NCBI GenBank assembly: GCA_038503075.1
Contig: JBCAML010000002.1
Location: 3,534,001 to 3,598,000 of the forward strand
DNA from: Gyromitra esculenta
Lineage: Eukaryota; Ascomycota; Pezizomycetes; Pezizales; Discinaceae
DNA: 64,000 bases
Direction of reading: 5' to 3'
Below, one piece after another: positions 11,700 to 25,100 of this stretch; within the stretch, counting starts at the first letter, position 1; each line of letters opens with the position of its first letter. Made by a program: the position numbers and the translations under genes. The notes under the pieces were generated by a model. That model ran no database searches and was not told the origin of the DNA. It worked only from the letters and a program-made list of their open reading frames with translations.

Positions 11700-14600
11700 A
11701 CGAGTGGGCCGAGATCCCTATGAGATCAAAAACAAAAAAATATATAAAAGCCGATATTCTTCATAGTGATCGTGTTTTTTATCGTATAAATCAGAGCTCA
11801 TATAGCAATACTATAACTACACTGACGAGGGTTGATACTGCTGGAAATAGCTTCCTAATATGAGAGGCTCCCGGAAGTGCCTTCAGAGAAGGTTCGAGGA
11901 CGGAGATTAATGAGAGACATAGGCCTAAGTACACAGGTACCTTGGGGGTTATTGTGCTAAGTATATAGATAGGGCGCGCAGCTAGCCTACAGAGTGCAAA
12001 CAATAGAAGCAAGCAATCTAGCCACCGTACCTAATATTCTAATAGTTACTTGTGCGCCTTTAAGATTCCAACAATGTAGTAAGCCTCTCCTTTGCCCTGA
12101 GAGAGTATAAATACCTTAGTGGTCATAGAGATGATAAATATCCAGATGATGAGTCGTAAGAAATTGTGAAACGATTGTTATATGCAGTCATCAGCTCAAT
12201 TTGGAGATGAAACAAGCTGTGATTAATATATCTGTTGACGTGCATTGAATTGAGACCATTGAATGCCAAGTTCACGGGTAAAAAGTCAAATTTTATAAAT
12301 ATTTAAACCTAAGTAATTTTTGAGCATAGATTATCACTCGTCAAATGCAATGACCTTTTTGTTGAGAATAATGAATAGATTCCAGTATCTGCACTACCTA
12401 TGTGATAAGGAGAGAAGAGAAAGGAAAATTAAGCATGGACATCAAGCCCTCATATATATATTCCCCATAAAGCCATATAAGCTGGACTATAGGGAGTTCT
12501 CCGGGCGCTGAATAGATCAGCCTGAGCAGCCCCCATAGTAGCTAAATCTTCTAGCCGAACCGGCACCCCACTGGAGGACGCAAGCCCTAGGAAGCCTATA
12601 GAGAGATATAATATATCCAACACTTTTGATTCGGGACAATTTGCCGAGCCAAAACTTCTGGCCAATAACCGCAGAAGCATCATCTGAGATCAGATTCTCA
12701 ATCGTATCAATTGGAACCTAATTGCTTCCCTGCACTGAACGTGACCCACCTCCAACGAGGGCTTCTCGGAACGGTATTTTTTTCATTGCTTTTAAACCCC
12801 ATCACACTAAGCTTTATCCACAATCGATCTTTCAACAAGTTTTTTGTGAAACAAATTTTAGGTGATGATATGCACCCCAGATGCCGATCGATATTAAGAT
12901 TAGCATGGAAGAATCAATTGGGTAAAAGTCACCTTTGATTTAAATTCTGTTCTCGTCTAGGACATCCGAAACATCTAAAACTCCCCCGATTGGGAAGTTC
13001 TTCCCTATTAAAATAAGGTGTGATGATGCATTGCAGAGAGCAGCGAATGATAATGACACAGCAGATTCGAACACGTACAAGAACGTCAATGACTTGAGTT
13101 CCCCGTATTATTATTTTCCCTTCCCCCGTACGCAGGTTACCGCTGTAACCAACCAAATCGGACATTTCCAATTCGAGAGTCGCAAACTTGACCAAGCGAA
13201 GGAACCACATCTCGCTTCAGAGCACTCCCCCATCCTTAGATGGGAATATTTAATTTCTGCAAACGCTCTAACCGTAGCGATGAGCCGCCAACGACGCCAC
13301 GACACCAAGATGCTGCAGCAGGTACTACCTGAACTGTGGTTCAAGAAACCGGTACCCAAGACAACAAAGCAGTGACTATGAAGCTGGTTTTGAAATATTT
13401 ACTTCGTCTATCTCTACGGACAATGGAAAGGGTGGGCACCTGCTACTGGCACTTATGAAGGGAAGAGACAGAATCGAAATGAAGTACGTGGGAAAACGGT
13501 AGTGGGGGTATGTAAGTTATGAACAGTGAAGTGAGGCGTAGCTAATGTCCAGTAACGATTGGGGGAGGGGGGGATGGGCGACAGGGATGAGAAAAGAAAG
13601 ATAGAAGACTTAAAAGAAGAGAAAGAATCCAAAAGGAGGGGGTTTATGCTCTGGGGAAACACGCCTAGTACGCGTATAGCCAGGCGGGGTATCAAGCAAG
13701 TTAGATTACACCATTTCCTATCACTTCATCGTTACCCACATGTCAAACATATCATCACGGTAGCGAGCTCTCGAGGATCATATCCGCATCTGTGCGCTCT
13801 ATTGTCGGAAAGAGACCAATATGAAGGGATGAGATCTCGGAGGAGAGCGATTGGTATGCACAGTGAGTCTTTCGCCGTATCAGAGGCTGTGACATGTCCC
13901 CAGAGATTGCTCGGCTATCCAACAAATTACTGTAGACTATTCAAACTATTGCAGTGATTGAACCAGGGAGGAAGTAAAAGTACATGCAGTAATCAATAAC
14001 TTACGCAAGAATGTGAGGCTTCAATCAACTGCCGATGAAGAGCACGCAAACATTGTACTGGCAAGGTTCGATCTCTGCTTGTAACAATGTTTACGCTTGG
14101 GCTTATCTACAATTTTTTCATTCTCTATTACGTTTGCCTAGGCCATCTAGCCGATCCCATCAAAAAACTTAGATGCTCGAGTTCGAGCAGCCTTGTATCA
14201 TCAGTATCCGAAGAGACACCACCCAAGTCATGTGTTAGACCCGTGGGGTAGAAAATCTGGCTGCCATAGAAACTCTTGATATTCAAATCAATGCGGCTTT
14301 CTCCATGCAAGTCGTCTAGTTTGTCAAAGCTAAGCTCTAAGGAGCCACGGGATACTAAACTACGTAATCAAAAGAACTGTGCGCAATGAACAGTGTAAAA
14401 AGAGCCTCTTAAGATCACTGGAGACTCGTAAAACATTGGATCAAACTCGGACGCCGACTGTGACCCAACCTCTTAACCGCTGAGCCACACACAAAGCCAC
14501 CGATCTTAGAGAAATACAGTCGGCACGTTCGTTAACGTCCTTCGTATCGAGGGCTAATAAGTTGGTGGTTGTGGTGCTATGCGGTTAGGGAGCACCATAT

Positions 14601-15893
14601 GGCGTTCTGCAAATATTATTCGAATAGCTACGCAGGCGAGCCGATTCGCCCGTTGCACCTCAGCCCAACTGCTTACACGTTGGTACCTAGTTAGAGTGCG
14701 CACTACATTCACTAGAGCTACGCGAACCCCCAGTATTTAAAATAGAAAGGGGCTAAAATTAATTCTTAGGCAACAATATAGTAATGTTTCCCAGGTTATG
14801 GGTACCTCTCGTGGCAGTGGGGCTCTAGACTTCTAATCAGATGCTAGAGGAACATATCCACAGTAATTTATGTCAGATTCTGTGGCATGTGCTCTGTAAA
14901 TCGTCAGATCTTGTGGAATCGGCTTTTATGTATCGTACCTTAATGCATAACGCGGATAGCTTCGTTTGTGTCTCTCTTCTTAGTACTTCCTCATGGGGGA
15001 GAGCAGCCTGAAGGCCTAAGCGTCTTCGTCATTATCATCTGCATGCAGATGATATGTAAGTCCCTGGCTTTGCCAAAGACAATCGCGAGTACCTGAAATC
15101 ACTATTACCAAGACCTCTACATATGACATCATGCTTTGGAATCGCCTAAGGAAATTTTGTTTTATCGGACGAGGCTGAGAAACAAGACCGTTCGGTCATC
15201 ATTGGTCACTCGCTGATCAGTTATCATGCGGAGGGTTTGTCCTAAGCCTTACCAGTAGGATGATCCCGTTTACTGAACCATATTCTTGAGTCGCTTCTGT
15301 TACCCCTTTCGAACCTCCACTTTTGCTTTTCCGGTTGTCAGGCAGGATAATGAAGGATAATGGTTAAGGAATATTTTGGTGGCGCATAAACCCTGCATTA
15401 TGAACGTTAACTCAGAAGTACATGCATCTAATAATACCTGAACAGACGAACGGCAATTCCGTAGATGATATGAACCAAACATTTTGCAATACAAAAAGAA
15501 GAAAGAAAAGGGTATCAACTCCTTGCCACCCCCCCCTAAAAAAAAAGAATTTGATCCTCCTAGCGACTAAAATATGGGTATTTAAACTAAAAATGGTAGA
15601 TGAGAAAAGAAAATATGGCAAAATCAAAAGGTTATTCGTTTAGCACCAATTTGCTCCTCCCTTTCGCCTTGCCATCGCAGTGACATTTTTTTCGATCGAC
15701 TGCCTGAGTCTTTCGATGAACGAAGTTCTAAATATACACAACAAATGGAATAATATCGAGAGACTGTTAGTCATTAAAATGGAGTAGCCTTCCAAGAGGA
15801 AAGAGAGAAAGAAAGAAAGAAAGAAGAACGAAAGCAAGGCGACTAAATCGAAGTCGAAATACAGTTTGTAGAAAAGGAAGCATTCTTGGAGAT
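11700..15893. other. 4.2-kb gene-free interval
   Basis: Several short frames occur (for example at 13031-13375 and 13559-13957), but none has an ATG context, splice partners or recognisable motifs. At about 14445-14500 the minus strand has a tRNA-like pair of internal promoter boxes. A few GAAAGA-type runs occur at about 15785-15830. I see no complete gene. Confidence 0.45.
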
Positions 15894-16694
15894 CTATGAT
15901 GGGTTGAGCTGGCTGGTAAGGATCAACAGTGGTTCTCGTCTCACCCCACGGGCACGGGGAGCCCTTTCCTTAGTAACGCCCTGCTTGTGGTGTAGTCTCC
16001 GTTGGTCCTCTAAGCGTTGCTTAGGTATATTTCCTGCATCAGAATACTCAGGCTTTTGAGCGGGATGCCGATGCCGATTCCCCTCGTGGCGTTGTTTTGA
16101 TGGAGGAGGGGTTTCGCACAAACCCAACTGGGAGAGAGACTCGAAAGACCCCAACCCAAGAGAGAGGGCCAGTAGATTCCCACCATCATTGTTATCGGCC
16201 ATAAACCTCTCCATCGCGTGAGCTATTCCACGGGTGGATGTATCCAATGCATTGTCGATTCGTCTCTCGTCAAAACCAAGCCCGCGCAAAATCATTTCTT
16301 TCGAGTCTGTACCAGACTGCTTTGGATATTAGCTATTTTCTATACATTTTTAAGGGAAATTGACTCGACCTACATCCTGTCCGTTTCTCGCTAGGGTTGA
16401 CCACCCGATATCATGAACTTGAGGGTTTTCATTTTCGGCATCATTCTCTTTAAAAGAGTGCGAGTATGCCGCATCTTCACTGTTGTCCATAGAAGATTCG
16501 GAGTATTGAGTGTAGTGGCTAGGCTGAATATAGTCTAACGTTTGAGGCTGGACGGGAGCCGATGCCAGGGACGAAGACTGAAGATAGCGAGAACTATACA
16601 TCTGAGTATGTTGGTCTGGTGTTCCTTGGGTTCTTTGCTTTTCCATGAGGCTAGTTCCGACAATGAGACAAGAAATGGAAGAATGGTGCGGCAT
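15894..16694 (-). CDS. Small protein with UBA-like helix bundle
   Basis: Two exons (16374-16694 and 15894-16316) are joined across a 57-bp intron (GTAGGT...GCAG) in phase 0, giving 247 residues. The ATG at 16692-16694 opens a hydrophilic Ser/Gln-rich N-terminal half with no visible domain. At about 112-150, the segment MILRGLGFDERR, followed by DNALDTSTRGIAHAMERFM, fits the three-helix UBA pattern. That pattern has a Gly-Phe loop and an alanine-rich second helix, and such domains usually bind ubiquitin. The C-terminal third is basic and low in complexity (KPEYSDAGNIPKQRLEDQRR). The partner and pathway are unknown. It could instead be a fast-evolving hypothetical protein in which the UBA match is incidental. 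No operon-like context exists. Confidence 0.55.
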
Positions 16695-19496
16695 ATTTCT
16701 TAAATGAGATATAGTGCGTGCTGTCTTTGTATTCCTCCAGGGAAAAAACTCTAGTGAACTAGGATCAAGGATCGGTCAGGCGAAGGAGCTCGTACTTATT
16801 GATCTTAAGAGTGAATTTCTATCTCGGATGATCCTCTGCAATTGAGATGGTCCTTTACTTTATATCAATTTTCTAAAATACCACCTTGGTAACCACGCAT
16901 TCAGCGAGACGAAGTGTATCGATCCTGGTGTGCTGTGATAACTCAGAGGAAGAACAGCGGCCAATACTGAGGCAGGGGCAATTGTTGGACCTCGTAGAAG
17001 CTGTCCTACCACACAACCACCCCATACTTTTTTGCAGAGGTCCTTACATGTACAATTTTAAAAAAAAAATTGAAATCCAGAGACATCAGTCGATGATCTT
17101 GATGCCGCGAGGCGGTTTCTCTGGCTTTCGGCCTATGCAATTGAACGACTATTGTGAAGAAACAAATCCATGCGCAACACGGATGACGGGGTCAACATCA
17201 CCCCGGTTTCACTTCATGCGAAGAAACCATTGTTTCCAAGTTTTTTCTTAAATGACTTTTGTTCCTTAGAAAGGCCATCTAGGAAACATAGATGGCGAAT
17301 CTAGGCTGAATTGCAACTGGGCCGCCTCTGCGGCATCCCTGATGCGTATTTCTTCATTCAGCCACGTATAAACAGGTCAAACGCAAGGCAAACTTGACTA
17401 GATCTGAGCTGGCGAAGGGGTTGATCGGAAGATGTCGAGTATACATAACCGTTTGATGGAAGCAAGTAAGCTTCCATTCACCTCACTACATGTAGTTAGC
17501 GAGTTTCTAACAAGGCGAAAACGATCAAACTTTATACTATAGGTCGCAACGATGGCAGCAAATTAGTGTACCAAAAGAGTGTCTCTGCTCAGTGAAAGTT
17601 TTAGAAGACCATCAAGATTCAAAATATAGAATCTAGCGCCTATGCGAGGTGCCCGGAAAAGAAAGAAGACAGAGAGAAGCTCTGAACGCGGACCAGGGTT
17701 GGTTGAAGAAAAGTTTATTAACCCGATGCGATGGAGTCCCGAAGCAGTGGTCACATCTAATCGAGTGACAGGTCATTTCTCACAAACGATGTTTGTTTTT
17801 TTCTTTTTATCTTTTTATCGAGAGAAAATAATCGATAGAAAAGATATCTCCCAAGTCGCAAAACAACGGCATGGTAGAGTAACTTTTTCGCCCCGATTTC
17901 TTTGACCAGACTGATCAACTTGGCGCGCGTACCGCAGAAGTATCGATCCTACCCCCTGAAACGCCAACACACAGCGTCTATGCACATAGCCACTCGCGAT
18001 AGTATTATCATGACGAGTACTTCCCGCCGACAATGTCCTGCTTGTTTCGGTATTGTTATGAAGAGAAACGCCAGCAATCCTAATCTGCCGTACACACCTC
18101 GCAGATGTTGAATGAAACCAGGAGTTGTGCTACAGTCCGCGAGGCTGGGCTGACCGAGAACAAGAGATAGAATCGGAGGTAGCCGGTCAACTCACAACAC
18201 CAAGGCGTAAAATTTGTTTAGGGCTTGCTTGCTGACACCGAATCTGAGCCTGAGTACCTTTTTTGAAATCGACTTCGGATTTCTCCTGCGTATTCAACGA
18301 GACCTTAGAGAACGCACGCCACGTAGCAAACACTGGAATATGCTGCGACGATCGTCGTTAAAATGAGGTAAATCCATTTCCCTGAAGGAAAAACGGCATT
18401 GCACCCTATTTTTTAGGATCAAACGTGCTCTGCCCCAGCAAGACCGCTTCACTTAGCAATATAGGTTATTTTCGATTGAGTTGTAAGAACAACCCTAGAT
18501 CATAGTAATGTAGTGGTCTAGGCCGGCCGCACGGTACCCTCGAGCGGCTGTTCCACTGCAAGTCGATCTAGTAACCCAGTTTTCATCGTATCCCCAATAC
18601 TAGACAAGAATCGATCTTATTATTTTTTGTAATAGGTGGCAGCAGACAGCTGTAAATGCAGATTATGAAACGGGGGAGACTGCTGTATTTCAACTGCTGT
18701 GGCAGGCGTATTATCAATCCCCCCCGCAGCTTGATGACGGCTGCATCTTAACGCGAAGAAGATATAAACAGAAGTGTTGCACCAATTTCAATGACGTCCA
18801 GATGTTAGGCTGACCACACGAGGGAGCCACTCGCGCCTTGGCTTACGCGCGACTACAGAGGTTTGATTTGGCGCGCGAAGCGCAAACCCCAGGGTCCAAG
18901 GCATAGACATAAGTCTCGGGGGCAAATAACTGCACCTTGTGACCTGGGTAGAAGACTGGACACCTCCTGTGGAAGTATACCACATCCTTTGACTCGTTGG
19001 AGGAATGGAGATAAGGCTTTCGCAAGGTGCACTTGTGCTCTAGCATCAGTACCTAGAAACAAGGGTAAGGCTTTGGCCAGCCAAATTCTGAAGTGCTGCC
19101 GCGGGACGAATCAAAAAAAACTGCCACGAAAAGGCATTCCCATATGGCAGAACGCGAGTGTACACATTAGATATATCCCCCAACAGCACAGCACGGAACT
19201 GATAGGATGCTTACTGTTGTCACATCCATCATATGCCGCCGCAAGGGTCAACAGATGCAGTAGTCACGTCTAATTGACATCCGCGATGAACCGACGTCGA
19301 GAGGCACCTATCACGGCGCAGAAGCCTCTCGGACATTTAATTAAAGAAAGGGATAATCGTAACGGATCTCGCCTACGGTCCGTTCGGCTGTCAGTGACCC
19401 AACCCCGGTCGGCAGATTACAAATAACCCGACAGCGGCAGAAAAACGGCCTGATCGTCATTGTCCTCTGCAATCTTCTGGGAGATAAGAACGCTCC
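16695..19496. other. 2.8-kb gene-free interval
   Basis: It separates the UBA-like gene (-) and the OYE gene (+), so both promoters probably lie at its ends. Scattered short frames (for example 18863-19273) have no motif, start context or splice structure to support them. One oddity is a cluster of rare restriction sites at about 18520-18545. Confidence 0.45.
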
Positions 19497-21207
19497 ATGG
19501 CCTATCAGTTTTCTAGACGAATCGCTTTCTCTATCACAAGTTCAACTATACACCGTCATCCGTTCAAAAATTCCCACCTGGCTTCCCACCCTAAGCCACT
19601 CGAAAAAGCAATGTCTTCGAGAACCATCCACAATGCTGCTGCCCCTGGCGCTCTTTTCTTCACGCCTCACCAGTCTCCACCGTCCGGAACAGCCCTCCCG
19701 CTGTCAGAGCAACCCATCCACAAGGAAAAGTTGCCGAAGCTGTTTGAACCGATCAAAATTCGCAATGCTGTATTTCCAAACCGAGCCTTTTGCGCTCCCA
19801 TGTGCATGTATTCATGTCCGCCTGGTGAGGGGAAGTTAACGGATTTTCATGTCGTTCATCTTGGCGGAATTGCGTACAAAGGTGCTGGTTTAGTGATGGT
19901 CGAAGCAACCTCTGTAAAGCCAGAAGGCATGATCTCGCCTGAAGATTCGGGACTTTGGGAAGATGCGTAAGTTTCAAAGCTTTGCAAGATATTCAGAATG
20001 AACGAAAAAGAGGAAAAGGAAGGCAGACAAGGCAGGATAAAAGTAATCGCATGCTTACCTCCACGTAGGCAGATCGAACCGCTGTCGAAGGTAGTTAATT
20101 TTGTGCATTCGCAATCACACCATCTATCCATCCAACTGGGCCACGCTGGCCGAAAGGCGTCTTGCCTAGCGCCCTGGCTTGTCGAAAGGGGTATGTATTG
20201 TTTCCAACGTGGCATGTCTTGGATTCCCGACACCCGCAAACATAAACACCTTATTTAGTTGTGATTAAATTAAACTACTAACTTTTGCAGGCCGTAGCGC
20301 TCTCGCCTCTCCTGATGCACATGGTTGGCCCGATAATGTTGTTTCTGCATCCTCCATCCCATGGTCTGGTGACTATGCCACCCCGCGAGAACTTGCAATC
20401 GCCGAAATCAAAGATGTAGTCAAGGCTTTTGGCGATGCGGCAGCCCGAGCGGTGAAAGCCGGCGTTGACTCAGTTGAGCTCCATGCTGCCCACGGATACC
20501 TCCTCCATCAATTCATGAGCACTGTTTCCAATAAACGTACCGACGAGTATGGCGGATCCTTCGAGAACAGAATTAGAATCGTGCTGGAAGCCATCGCGGA
20601 AATCCGCTCTAGGATCCCGGCTGACATGCCATTTTTTGTCCGGTTTGTAGTACACGTATCTCCCGCGGAACTTCCCCTTACATTTCAACTAACACCAATC
20701 ACAGAGTGTCCGGAACGGATTGGCTGGATGTAACCGAGTTCCCTGGTGCCTGGGAGATTAATCAGACCATACGATTGGCGAAACAACTGCACCCGCTCGG
20801 AGTTGATCTCCTGGATGTTTCATCTGGCGGAAATCATCCTAAGCAGCAGATTTCTCCACACAACGAGTATCAGATTGATTTAGCAGGGCAGGTTAGGAAA
20901 GCACTCAACGAGGAAGGTGGAGAGGCTGCAAAGCTTCTGATCAGTGCAGTAGGCGGGATTGTCGATGGGGTGCAGGCAAATAAGGTACGCGCATACATGG
21001 GATTATTAATATCGTGCTTCTGATTCACTGACGATGACGTATATGCAGATCCTGGAAGACGGTAAAGCGGATGCCGTATTCATCGCACGAGAGTTCCTCA
21101 GGGATTCTAGTTTTGTCTTGAGATCAGCAAAGCAACTCGATGTGGAGGTTAGATGGCCAAGCCAGTACCAACGTGGGAGCTTTGGCAGGGTGAAGGCCAA
21201 GGTGTAA
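19497..21207 (+). CDS. NADPH-dependent old yellow enzyme, YqjM-like (class III)
   Basis: Five exons (19497-19966, 20069-20190, 20291-20642, 20705-20984, 21049-21207) join in phase to give 460 residues. The product is an FMN-binding TIM-barrel ene-reductase that reduces activated C=C bonds using NAD(P)H. Cys103 in FCAPMCMYS corresponds to the redox-tuning cysteine of YqjM-type enzymes. Other marks are LGHAGRKA, the substrate-binding pair His262/His265 in [25 protein letters not shown], and the C-terminal [19 protein letters not shown]. The first 40 or so residues are Arg/Ser/His-rich with few acids, which suggests a mitochondrial targeting peptide. Met39 (MSSRTIHN, at 19611) is an alternative start for a cytosolic form. 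It has no biosynthetic neighbours, so a detoxification or stress role is likely but unproven. Confidence 0.92.
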
Positions 21208-22138
21208 GGATAGATAGAAGATTTTAAACTCCTGATAGATTAGCGGATTAGATATGGGCAAGAAATAAAAAAAATTGAGTTCATGATGCACACACATTAC
21301 TGCGCCATTCATGCTTAAATATGTTATTAGACATGTCTTAATTCGAATGAGCCCATTCGCCCGTAATCTCATTGGGGATCGAGATCTCACCTGCTACGTC
21401 GGGGTTGGCCCTGCTTTTATCGTAAATGCTGTTTGCCCTAAGATAGGACCCTTGGACTATTTTCACCGATTTTCACATATATAAGAGCGTGCTGGGGCAC
21501 CAATCTAGATTAGGTGGTTGCTCAAGATGTGGCTTTCTTGATACATAATCGAGTGATTATGTATGATTTGACAAAATTTTCATTCTGCGACCATAGGCGG
21601 GCCAGGATCTCTCAGTTGTCACAAGATTGGTATCAGTTCCGGACCGGATGGCTTGGGTTAAACAGGGCCGACGTGGTGAAGCCTCGTCCCTGAACCTACC
21701 TTGTTAGGTGACAAGACTAGTTGGTGTGGTTGCGGGGATGTTTGATTCGGTTGTCAGTCACAATCGAAATGGTCTACTCAAGACTTCCAATAATAGATTG
21801 CTGTTAGGTATTTGGTTCAGATTATTGTAAAGGGACATAAAATTCCAAGCTACTGAAAACGATTAAAAGAAAAAAGAAAAAATCCGAGCCTATTCCACAA
21901 ACACTAAAACAAAAACAATTTTTTTTTCTTTGTTCCTTTTCTTCGACAAATTCCATAGTACATGTAGTAAAAGAACATAATCAAAAATATACATAAAGCA
22001 CGAGACACGCAAGAAAGATATTAAAGCAGAAAGGTAAAAAACGCAGAAGAATTTCAGTAAAGGAGCACTCATAGCGATGTGTAAAGCCGAAGGGGAAAAT
22101 AATACAATACGCCCCAGGTCTTTCCCTCTAAACCGTGT
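21208..22138. other. Convergent 3' intergenic region
   Basis: About 930 bp lie between the stop codons of the OYE gene (+) and the giant gene (-). The region must hold both 3' UTRs and polyadenylation signals. A purine/AT-rich stretch lies at about 21855-21935. No further gene is visible. Confidence 0.5.
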
Positions 22139-25100
22139 TTACCGGTCATCAATTCTCTTCTCTTCTGTACTTGAACTTGGATGTACCCTTGCTGAGCTCT
22201 CCTCCGAAACAAGTCTTATCGTTTGTTCAGGCCTTATCATTTGCTCAGGTATCACAGGTAACATGTTTGACGATGGGGTGATTCTCGCTTTTTCTGGGGT
22301 CGTTCTTGGCGTATCGCCAGGGCTTTGATCGATGATCGGAGTCAATCTCGAGGCACCTGAGCGCTGCTGTTCATCTCTCCATGCAGAACCAACGGATTTA
22401 TTTGCAGCTCTAGATTCTGACCTCAACTGTGGCCTATTGACGAGTACCTGCATTGGCAGAACCGTGATTTCTGTGTTGTAGTTTTCACCGTACTCATTTC
22501 CACGACGGATGACTTGGGGAAATAGAATCAATTTCACCGTTGCCCCCTCCGCTTCTAGCTCTTTGTCAGAAACTGGCTCTGACCCGCGATTTTGCATAAT
22601 TGCGGCTTTGAAGGGCACCGAACTGGTAACATCGCCGTTATCATCATACTCGGGTTTTGGTGGACGTTTTATAACATATTCGGCTCGCTGGGTTCTCATT
22701 TCGATAGCTAGTAGGGCAGCATGCTGGACAAGGTTACGAAGAGATTCTAATGCTAGAGTTGTATACTGGGATGGCGGGGGAAGAAGATAACCTAAAAGGT
22801 CGAGTATTGTGGTGACTATTTCCTCAGAGTCGGCAATACTTTTCACAGCAAAGGCTGGCCTGGTGGAAAGAAGTGTTAAAGTTGTTGCCCGCCATTGATG
22901 AACCGCTTCGTGCTCTCCTGCAATTCAAGTAATCAGTTAGTGCTTCGTGGTGAAGAAGGATAGCTCATGCGTACCATTTTCAGCCAAAGTTTTCTCTAAA
23001 AAGAGTAGCTTTTGTCTTTCATCAACTTCCAATCCGAAGAGGTATCTAGTAAATACGTGTTCCCAAATCATTCTCATAGTAATCGCCATAAACACTTCAG
23101 GCCTTCTTTTTTCGTCTTTTAGCATCTTCCGTACACCTCTGTCATCAAGCATGACATCTTCTACACGATCCCTAGCAGCCTCGTCGGCGATTCGGTGGAC
23201 GTGTAGACATTTTTTTCCAGCCGAAAAGCTCGAATATTGATTGCACCATATCTTGAGAGAACCGAAAAGCTGCTGGCATGAGTTTGAAAAATGATGTAAA
23301 TCCTTAGTGTCGATATATTTGTTGTCTTGCCTCGTCGAGACTTGATGCTGCAACTTTCGGACTTCCTCCCTAGCCTTTTCCAGCTCGTCCTTCAATCTCT
23401 CAAGCTCAGAATTCTTTTCTTCCAATTGGCTTCGGATGGTGTTCTCCATCTTTGCTTGCACCCCCGATAAGCTTGCTTGAAGCTCTACATTCGCTTTTGA
23501 CAAATTGGCTACTTGATCCCGCTTGCGTTCGTATTTACTTGTGAGCGCTGCATAGCTAAATTTGTATGAAACTGATAGGCTTGTATTTGTAGCAGAGAGG
23601 CTATCATTAGCTTGGCTAAGTCTGACAGCTTCTTCACGATAATAGTCCAACTTCTTTTTCAGCTCTGTAATCTCACTATCTCTTTCAGTGAGCAGAGCCT
23701 TTTGAGTTTCCAACTTTTGAGTGAGATTGTTTGTGTCATCCTTGTGTCGCTGTAGAGACCTGGTGAGTGTTTTCTCAATATTTGCCTTTTCATGAGTCAA
23801 ATTAGTGTTTTCTGCCGCAAGACCTTCGAGTCTATTCTCCAAATCGACTATTTGCATGCTTTGTCGTCTTCTCATGCTTGGTGGCCTTGTCGGTGATTTT
23901 GGTTCGCCTTCTCTATCGCCCCAAGCCTCCTGAAAATAGTGTTAGTTTAAACACCCGATTATCGGATAATAACATAATCTTACATATATATCTGCCCTTT
24001 TTGTTGCTTCCTTTCCCTTTCCCTTGATTTCTGGTGTTTGATATCTCTCTCCTCCGAAAATGATATGCTCTGAGCTTGCATTTGGGCTTTCGATCTGACT
24101 ACCTGCACGTCTCAACGACGGCGGAGCAGGACGTCTTCGCTCTCCTCTTTTCAAGAAATCCATCTTTTTGTCAGATAGTAATCTTGCTTTTGGATTTATG
24201 ATTGACTGATCAGGGATTGGGGTTAGTTTGTGGATAGGTTGGACTGCAAGACGGGCAAGCAGGTCTTCGGCAGATATAAAACTTTGCTCTGTCGCTGGTT
24301 TTGATTGGCTTGGGTTACGCTTTATGCCGTCCTCGGATTTGTGCTCTGTGATTGTTGGAAGATTTGGTTTAATGAGATGAGTAGGGTTGGTGGGTGAGAC
24401 GGGGGTATCAGTTTCGTCAAAAGATTCCGTGAAGGACTCGCCGATATAGGAGAATGATGGATCAGGCTTCTTCTCTGGGATCTGGGAGTTTGTAGAGGAA
24501 TCTTTATTATCCACAAAAGGAACCGCTATGGCTTGATCTTTTGAAGATCCACCAAAAATACTTTCGTGGGTCTTGTCGAAAGTGTCTTTCTTAGTAATTT
24601 CCGATTTTTTAGTTCCTTCAGTAATGCCTTCAGATATCCAATCCTCCTCTATGAGGTCTCTAAAGAGTGTCGAATCGCGCTTGCCAATCTCTGAAATAGC
24701 AGGTGAAGGTGCACGATCGTTGCGATCGATGACTGTTTGAAGCGAGTCGTATGAGTTTTGTGTTTGAAGACTTCCTCTACGAGATGATCGGTTTTCAGAC
24801 GTAATCGAATATGGGTTGTGAGTGCTGGTCTCGATAACACTTATTTGTGGCGCTCTCGTGCTTGGAAGTTGGTAGGATAGATCTGCTTCAGCTAGAACTT
24901 GAGGTTAAAGATCAAATCTAGATGGAAAATGCGTACAGGGCAGTTACCAGCAATTGGGGGTTTAGGGTCGTGGCCAGAAGTTGGTTGTAGATCGCCGATT
25001 ACTACTTCGATCTGTGAAGGTGATGCAACCCTAACCGAAACTTCGGTTATAGTATCAGGATTGGGGGATGAATTCTCGGCTTCTCGGTTTAGTGCCTCTG

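Noticed and set aside
13031..13375. 114-codon plus-strand frame
   Set aside because: It has no ATG at its head and no recognisable domain, and an overlapping minus-strand frame of similar length exists.
13559..13957. 132-codon plus-strand frame
   Set aside because: It has a non-ATG start, a low-complexity purine-rich opening and no motif.
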